Source: Hymenoscyphus infarciens (lineage: Eukaryota; Ascomycota; Leotiomycetes; Helotiales; Helotiaceae). Taken from it: 64,000 bases of DNA. The stretch is taken from NCBI GenBank assembly GCA_001414345.1, contig LLCB01000137.1, forward strand, positions 1 to 64,000, read 5' to 3'. The notes under the pieces are model-generated. The model was given only the letters and a program-made list of their open reading frames with translations, was not told the origin of the DNA and ran no database searches. The position numbers and the translations under genes are program-made. Within the stretch, counting starts at the first letter, position 1. Every line of letters begins with the position of its first letter. Below are positions 56,640 through 64,000 of the stretch, piece after piece.

Positions 56640-59600
56640 TAAGGCTATTTTAAGAATTTCTATATTTACTAGCTAGCTTCTAGTATCTCACTCTACACTC
56701 TCTTATATACCTTCTTTTTAGGCTAATTAGGAGGCTCTTTAAGCATCTTACTAATATAAGAGTGAAAAGAGTAAGTACTATTAGCTGTCTTAAGTAAGGT
56801 TACTTAACTAATCGAAGAGAAGCTATTATAAATATAAGAAAGGATAAGGCTTTTCAAAAGCAAAAAGGACTACGAGTAGTATAAATAGTAAAGTAACGTA
56901 GTTATAATAGAGAATATACTATCTACTAACCGTAGAGGTCTTCTAAAGCCTACTAGGCTAGGAGAGAGAGAGCCTTTCTATTAAAAAGCACCTATTTAAA
57001 AGGTATTACTTCTAATAGCTTAGAGTAAAGTATCTCTTAAAAGTATTCGAAGTCTATCTTCTAAGTATCTAAATATCTATATTCGACACCTTATTATTAG
57101 AAGTATATTATATAGCGCCTTTATACGAACTATGTTCTAAATATAATATACTATTACTAACGTCGACTATTTAGAGGTAGTAGTATAAAGAGCTAATATA
57201 TCGGTTTCTTATAAAGGAGCTACTTTCCTAGTAAAAGAGTAGTATTATAGAAGGTTAAAGATCGAGAGTAAATAATACTCGAAGTACTACTATAGAGTAG
57301 GTAGGTAATCCTATATCTAATACTAATATCTCTACTCTTATATACTCATAGTCTAATTTATTTAATTATAGCTATATAATTATATATTTGTCTTCTTTAG
57401 TAAAAGTAATATTCTATTATTAAAGGTATATATATATAAATACTCTATAGTTAACTAAATCGGTATCTTTATACGTAATCTCTATAGTATAAAAGAATTC
57501 TATAAAAGCTAGCTTTATAGCTACTTCGAAGTTAAGGCTATTAATCTATCCTAGCTATAGGACTCGAGGCCTAGCTCCTAGAGCTTAAGAGGTAATCTAG
57601 TATAATTATAGTATTAATAAAGGCTCTGCCTTCTTCTTCTTATAAAGGGCCTATATTACTTAAACATCTACTATAATTCGTTATAAAAGCAGGGACTTAA
57701 ATAGCTTTAGATCTAGGTTATACTTTACGTATATTAATTAAATCGCAGAAAGGCTAATTTATATAGAGTCTACCTTTAAAAGTCCTTAACCGATTCTACT
57801 ATATACTCTTCTTAAAACCTACTTATAAAGTACTAAAGTTATCGCCGGCCACGGTTACTAGAGTCTCTTAACCTAGAACCTCTTAAAAGAGTATATATAC
57901 GTACTATATACCTTTTAAGTATTTAGTAAGAGGCTATAATAAAGGAGCCTTACGTATATCTTAGATATTCTAACTTTATCTTTTATATATTTAAGGTAAT
58001 TAAGAGAGAGATTATTAAATCGAGAGACTACTAGTATAGGTACTAATTAGCTACTATTTTATATAAATTATATAAGAGAGTATTTACTAAGATATTATCT
58101 ACTCCTAGTATATACTCTAATTATATATCGATATTAAATTAAGTAGCTAGGTGTAAAGTAGTCTATAAGAGGCGATTTTAGTAGAGATATCTTAAGAACT
58201 ACTTAAGAAGTCTAATCTATATAGTAGTATTATCTATATAGATAATTACTCTCTTTATTATCTATATCTCTCTTTATTATTTAAAGGATACTCTTACTAC
58301 TTTAATCTTAAAGATATTTATATTAAATTAAGAGTTCTTTCTAATTTCTAGAAGAGGTAACTAAAGAGTGTATTCTTTTAGTAGTATATATATATACTCT
58401 TACTAAATATATCTTAGATTGTCTACTTTTAAAAAGAAGGCTTCTAGGCCTTTAATAGAGGTATTATAAAAAAGGTATATATATAAGTAGATATTATTAA
58501 AGAAGTATATACTATTAAACTGTGGTAATATCTTATTCTACTATCTAAGGTCTTCTTAGACTTCTTTTAAGAGGCGCCTCCTTTCTATATAAGGTATATA
58601 GTTAGACTATATATATATAAATGTCTAGAAGTTATAGTAGAAGGCCTAGCCTAATTATACTATAGAGGCGTAAAAAGATAGAAGGCTAGTAAGCGATTCG
58701 AGCTTATTATAGGTGATACTTCTATAGTCGATAAATTAGTATATCTCGAGCTTTATCTTAGCTAGCTTTTCTAGCAGTATAGAGGCTCTAAAAGCGATAG
58801 TATCTATTAGATACTCTATTACTTCTAAGAGCGTACCTTAGGCGCTTTGTTTATTATTAATTAATATGTCTAATATTTAAGTAAGAGTCTTATACTTTAT
58901 AGCTTATTTCTTAAGGAATTAAGACGTAGCTTTAATAGCTTTAAATATAGCGAACTTGTTATCTAAATAGTAGCTTATAATATACTACTTTAAGTATAAC
59001 TATATTATCTATTTAAGAGCCTCTATAAAGATATTAAAGATAAATAGTACTATAGCGAGGCTAAAGAGTAGTACTATATAAGCGTAATAAATCCCTTTCT
59101 ATTAGAAACCTAAAAGCTAGTATATTTATAGTATAATCGGTACTATTTAAAAAGCGTTAGATATATCTCTTTTAAGTATTATATACTCTTAGCTAGCTTC
59201 TTATACTATAGCTAATACCTTCTAGAAGGAGACGTACTTTAGATATATATATTCGTTTAATATATAATAATTTATTAAATAGCTTTTAAGATAGAATAAA
59301 TAGTATATTTAGCGTTAATTACTATTAGGCTTTAGTTTAGGTATAAAACTAAGTAGAGAAGCTATAAAAGGTGCTCTTTAGCGTAGATTGACTTTCTTAA
59401 TTAAGCTAGCTTTTAAATCGTCTCTTACTTTTAAAGTTAAAAGCTTATCAAATTCAACGGCTAATAAGAGGTTCTTTAATATATATAAAACTTCTAGACT
59501 CTTATATCTAATTAGCACTCTAAATCAAAGTATATTATCAATGTTTTCTAGAAGTAAACGATTAGAATATTAGAGTAATAGCGCTTTCTATACTTTAGAA

Positions 59601-60325
59601 GATAATAGAGAGGGTAATATATCTAGTAATAGTTTTAATATATTATATAAAGAGAAGAATACTATAGTATTCGATTAAATAGGTATAGAAGAGTATAGAT
59701 AAGAAGATATAAATTAGAGTAAAAGATCTTTATTAGTACTACTATAGTCTCTATCTATTATCTCTTCTATACTAACTTCTTAGCTCTTTCTTATCTCCTT
59801 CTTATTACTCTTATCGTCCTCTTTTTATAGATAGATTCGAGTATAATTTAAGTCTTTATAACCTCCTAGTTTACTTACTTTAAAGCACGTCTACGAAGAG
59901 ATATTATTATCCTAATTACGACTTTAATAACTCTCTCTTTCTTCTCCGCCGCCGCCGTAGCCTAGTCTTCTTATCTAATAGTATTAAGTAATTATACTTT
60001 TAGGTATCTTCTATAATTCTACTTCTTTTAATCCGCCTCTACTAACTACCTTTTCTTACTAGAAGAGTACTAATTAGATTACCTCTACCTAGGTATAATT
60101 CTTAGCTAGGCCTATAATTCTATAGTTAAAGTTATTAAGCTAAACGTAGATATTCTTACTAAATAAGGAGATCGTATATATAGTATATACTAGAAAGTAA
60201 TAGAACTACTTAGTAGTATTAGATCTAAAGACTTTTAATATCTTCTTTACTCTAATATTTAGTATACTAGCTTCCTTATTAAAGGAGATAGTACTTTTGT
60301 CGTCGTTGATTAGAGAGGTGTCGTC
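56640..60325. repeat. AT-rich, RIP-like degenerate repeat DNA
   Basis: About 3.7 kb made mostly of TA, CTA and TTA-type text with very few CA or TG dinucleotides, the pattern expected after repeat-induced point mutation. Stop codons crowd all frames. Probably one or more dead transposons, but no domain can be read, so the class is not given. Confidence 0.6.
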
Positions 60326-60330
60326 GTCTA

Positions 60331-60635
60331 TATAATAACAATGTAGGAGTAGAGTAGAGAAGTAGTCTATTCGTGGTTATTAACGCGAAAACTAAAGGTA
60401 AAGAGCGAAGACAGCTCTAAACGATGCTAATATATAAGAGGTACGAAACCGAACAACGATATACGTTGGCTAATATAAAAGCCCGAACTCTACGAAGTAC
60501 GTTGGAAAGTCTAGACGGACGTATAGATATACATAACCTTCCTAAATTAGACAATGTAAAACAACAACTACCGAAAGTTAATATGTACGGCATATGCCAC
60601 GTAATATCGGCTATATAGGACGGCATGCCGTCACA
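60331..60635. repeat. Left LTR
   Basis: Direct repeat partner of 62569-62873, the same 305-bp length. It includes palindromes such as GGACGGCATGCCGTC and CGGCATATGCC near its end. Differs from the right LTR almost only by C/T and G/A changes. Confidence 0.85.
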
Positions 60636-62568
60636 TCCCTCTCTCTTAAAAAAGACTCGTCCTAAGTCTTCTATCTCTTTTATTTAGGGTTTAGGGTAGA
60701 ATCGGGATGGTGTAAGTGTTGTAATATTTGTCGTATTTGTTAATTTTGTTATAAGTAAGAAGGTAGATCAGGGTTTAAATCGTAGCTAACTCGAGTTTAA
60801 AGATGCTTTATTTTATTAAAATGTTATAAGCGAGATATCGGTTCTGAATCGTAACTATAGATACTTATAAAGAGACTTTGTTTCTAATCCTTTAATATTA
60901 AAAGTAAGCGTTTGCTAAAAGAGTGTGGTCCGATCCTATCTAGCAGGTTGGAAAAAGTTTAAAAGTTTAAAAGTTTAGAGTAAAATCAGAAAAAGTTTAA
61001 AAGTTAAAAGCGAATTTAGAGTAGAGTCAGAGGTCGTTTGGTTGTAATTAGTAGTAATAACTTAGTTAAGAGCTCACTTCAAGAGCGTACTAATTTACAT
61101 CTGATTCGAATTCGAAAAAAAAGAGTATAAGTTCGTCTAAACTAAGGTCGGCGGGGACTTAGAGTGAATTTAGAAAGTTAATAATGTCGTAGATAGTAAT
61201 AACTTAGTTAAGAGGTTACTATCCTTTTAAGAGCGTACTGATTTATATCTGAGTCGAATTTAAATAAAAAAGAACTTCTGGCCTTACTAGAAGTAAAAGA
61301 AGGTAAGAAAGTAAAGACTATAAGACTCTAATCAGAGTTGGTGGGGTTTCGGCTAGTCAAAAGCAAAGTTGTTACTAAAGTTAAAAATACTATCTAAAGT
61401 TTAAGATAATAAAAAGAGGGGTTTCGGCTAGTTAAATAAACTTAATACCGAAGTTGTTATATTACCTTATTCCCTTCGAAGTACTTAAGGACTTATTTAT
61501 CTTCTGATTTTAAAGAAGAGTTGCTGTCGTATTATAGGGGATTCGAATAAGCTAAGGTGTATCCTATATATAAAAGAAGCGTTCTAATTCTAGTATCTCT
61601 CTAAGTATAGCCGTACTTAAAAAGTAACCTTTTAAAGTCGGTAAAAGTTTCTTCAGTATAATCTTCTCCTAATTCTACTTCTATCTCTTTTAGATGATGT
61701 TCGGTCTAGATTAAAAACAATAACTCAGCTAAGAGCTTACTTCTAAGTTTTGTCCTAATAGAAAGCGTATTTTAACTGATTCGTATCCGATTCGAGATTC
61801 GAGAGTTAGGAAGTAGTAGGAAGGCATTAGGGGCAGCTACTCGTAGCCGAAAGGGGTATGAATTAGGGCTTTTAAAAGTAAAGGAGAGTCGAATAAGGGT
61901 TAGATTAGGGAGGGTTTAGAGGTGAGATTTTTAACTTCGAAGTTCGCTTGTAATTTTTGTCCTCTATCTCTCTACTAACCAATCGTTTATCCTTTATACT
62001 GTTATCTCGTCTAATTATCGTCTGTATTTGAAAAGTCTCTTCGAGAGAGGGGCTAAGCCCTTATTATTTCGTAACTTTTTATTCTTAGGTATACAGGTAA
62101 GGTTCGGAGAGGGTTTAGAGAGTCTTTCGAAAAGAGGGGTGGCCCTGGAAGGTCGTTTAACGCTATTCGGCGGAACTGGTTTAATATGATGTCGATTTAG
62201 GGGGGGGGGTAAGGTCCGCAGACGCCAGAGAGGGGGGGATCCGAAGATGCCAGATGGGGGTCAGATGTTAGAAGGAGGGGATCCGAAGCCAGAGAGGGGG
62301 GGTCTTAAGCTAGGTGTTAATTCAGAGGTCGCTAGCAAGGGGTCTATAAGTCGTTTAAAGGGGTTCGGTGCTATAAAGAGGACCGAAGCCGTAGAGTTGT
62401 AGAGCATATACGTAGTTATCTAGGAGCTGTTCGAAAAGGGAGTCCTGGAGCGTATACGTAGGTATCTAGGAGCTATTTAAAAAAAAGGGGGTCGTAGAGT
62501 CAGCGGCAAGGAGGCCGGAATGGAAGTGAGGTTAAGAAGCCTAATAAGAAGAGTAACCTTTAGTTTAA

Positions 62569-62873
62569 TATAATAATAATATAGGAGTAGAGTAGAGAAG
62601 TAGTCTATTCATAGTTATTAACGCGAAAACTAAAGGTAAAGAGTAAAGACAGCTCTAAACGATGCTAATATATAAGAGGTACGAAACCGAACAACGACAT
62701 ACGTCGGCTAATATAAAAGCCCGAACCCTACGAAGTACGTCCGAAAGTCTAGACGGACGTACGGACGTACGTAACCTTCCTAAATTAGATAATATAAAAC
62801 AACAACTACCGAAAGTTAATATGTACGGCATATGCCACGTAATATCGGCTATACAGGACGGCATGCCGTCATA
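62569..62873. repeat. Right LTR
   Basis: Direct repeat partner of 60331-60635. Relative to the left copy it has, for example, TATAGG for TGTAGG and GAGTAAAG for GAGCGAAG, while other sites have the unmutated base where the left copy is changed, so both copies were mutated independently. Confidence 0.85.
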
Positions 62874-62878
62874 GTCTA

Positions 62879-64000
62879 AGTAGTAGAGATCTCTTAGCTT
62901 AAATATATCTTATATAATTTATATTAAGTACTTCTTATATTTTAGAAGAAGGCTATTAATTATACTAAGTATATAAGAGAGGATATTCTTACTATTATTA
63001 TTCGCTACTAATATTCCTTTTAATAGATTCTCTTCTAGATTAATTCCTTCGTCTATTAGTAATACTTCCTAATAAGGAGAGAGGTTAGCTTATTAAGCAT
63101 TATTAGTATATACTATCTCTCTCTCTAGTATATTAAATCGTTAGCTCTACTTATCTGCTTCTTAATTAGTAACTATTAGTATAGTAATATTATCTTAATT
63201 ACTCTAGCTAAGCTCTAGAACTCCTACTAGGTTACTCTAGGCAGTAGTGCTAAAGTTATAAGAGTATCCTATGCTAAAATTGGTTTATAAGTAGCTTTGA
63301 AAACTCTAGAGGCTCTAAAAGTTAGAGTATTCTATGCTAAAGTTGCCTTAACCGAAGTTGCTCTAAGAGAAGCTCTAAGAGTATCTAAGAGCAAAGCTCT
63401 AAGGGTATCCTCTATTAAATAGTTCTCTTATATAACCCTAGTATCTGCTATTATATCTACTTATATATCTATTAACTTAGAGGTATTAGTTACCTCGAAA
63501 GAGGAGAGGGTTATTCAGCCTATTTACTTAGATAGGGTCTTAGAGAGAGAGTTTATTAATACTATCGTCGTTATCGTCGTTGCTGTCGCCGTCGCCGTCG
63601 CCTCTACTTTATAGATAGAAGTCTATTCTATTATTATTTTAAGCTTAACTCTAGTCCTACTATACTTATCTTCTTTAATAGGCTAGATAGCGAGCGCTGT
63701 TTATAGTATTACCTTAATTAGTAGTAGCGTCCTAGGCGGTATATCGTACTTATATAGCTACTCGAGCGTTATAGCGTGCTTCGCTAACTCGTCTATCGTG
63801 CTTATCGTCTTCGATATTATCGTCTTCAACTAGTTAAGCTTAGAGCGTCTTAATAGCTCTATTACTAGCCTTAGTAATAACGCTCTTATAAGCGACTTGT
63901 TTACTACGCTTTAGAGGCATCCTTAATAGATAGATAAGTGTATTATTAGGTTAAAAAAGAGCTTAATACTAAATAAGACGTTAAAAGTAATAGGAAGTAT
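62879..64000. repeat. AT-rich RIP-like DNA with simple repeats, to the window end
   Basis: Degenerate DNA as in 56640-60325, probably the continuation of the sequence into which the LTR element inserted. GAGTATTCTATGCTAAAGTT and a near copy occur at about 63263 and 63328, followed by clustered GCTCTAAGAG units to 63410. A GTC/GCC trinucleotide run lies at 63566-63602. No coding region seen. Confidence 0.55.

Larger units (their letters stand above)
60326..62878. mobile_element. Non-coding LTR retrotransposon with 5-bp target duplication
   Basis: Two 305-bp direct repeats (60331-60635 and 62569-62873) with no length difference enclose 1,933 bp. GTCTA precedes the left LTR (60326-60330) and follows the right LTR (62874-62878), a 5-bp target-site duplication. 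LTR ends read TA...CA and TA...TA, explained by TG-to-TA and CA-to-TA change from the usual TG...CA. No gag or pol frame is visible, so it was non-autonomous or has been destroyed. The inside has a threefold AACTTAGTTAAGAG-type repeat (61051, 61201, 61729), a G-rich block (62199-62310) and a duplicated CGTAGGTATCTAGGAGCT-type unit (62411-62480). Confidence 0.85.

Noticed and set aside
60424..60618. Open frame of about 64 codons repeated at 62662-62874
   Set aside because: Both copies are the two LTRs of one retrotransposon; the frame reflects the direct repeat, not a gene.

Overview
The window is nuclear DNA of a filamentous ascomycete (Pezizomycotina). The genes carry many 45-100 nt introns with GT(A/G)AGT-like donors and CTAAC/CTAAT branch sites. 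Fungal families such as AA9, GH6 with CBM1, PalI/Rim9 and 2EXR are present. The right end is an AT-rich block whose mutations look like repeat-induced point mutation (RIP). The gene content suits the Leotiomycetes (Helotiales), but that placement is inference.

Layout. 0.25-1.7 kb: glutamine synthetase (-). 4.2-12.3 kb: a plant-cell-wall block with a GH5 endoglucanase (-), a GH6 cellobiohydrolase with CBM1 (-) and an AA9 polysaccharide monooxygenase (+); a palindromic MITE abuts the GH6 stop codon. 14.1-16.5 kb: NCS1 nucleobase/allantoin-type permease (+). 17.4-23.6 kb: mitochondrial ribosomal protein L16 (-) head to head with replication factor C subunit 1 (+), then RACK1 (+), whose third intron encodes a U24-like box C/D snoRNA. 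26.5-30.6 kb: GFA-domain protein (+, 4-nt microexon), ERV25 p24 cargo receptor (-, GC-AG intron), U1 snRNP protein C (+, 6-nt microexon) and the small TFIIH subunit TFB5 (-). 31.8-34.9 kb: PY-motif membrane protein (+) and aldo/keto reductase (-), with a decayed tandem repeat between them. 37.8-46.4 kb: a ten-knuckle CCHC protein (+), a caspase-like/C2H2 fusion (-) and a PalI/Rim9-like protein (-). 49.3-52.4 kb: sugar transporter (+) and 2EXR protein (-). 52.9-54.6 kb: a multiply stopped pseudogene (-).

From 55.3 kb to the end there are no intact genes. This part holds a 650-bp TIR element with TA target duplication, AT-rich RIP-like DNA, and a 2.5-kb non-coding LTR retrotransposon with 305-bp LTRs and a 5-bp target duplication.

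Functional links. The three cellulolytic enzymes would act together on crystalline cellulose (internal cuts, processive ends, oxidative cleavage), and XlnR/Xyr1-like sites lie in their promoters. Glutamine synthetase and the permease fit nitrogen acquisition, and each has a GATAAG site about 150 bp upstream. The rest are mostly housekeeping genes in compact divergent pairs. All introns and products were read by eye; no database search was run.
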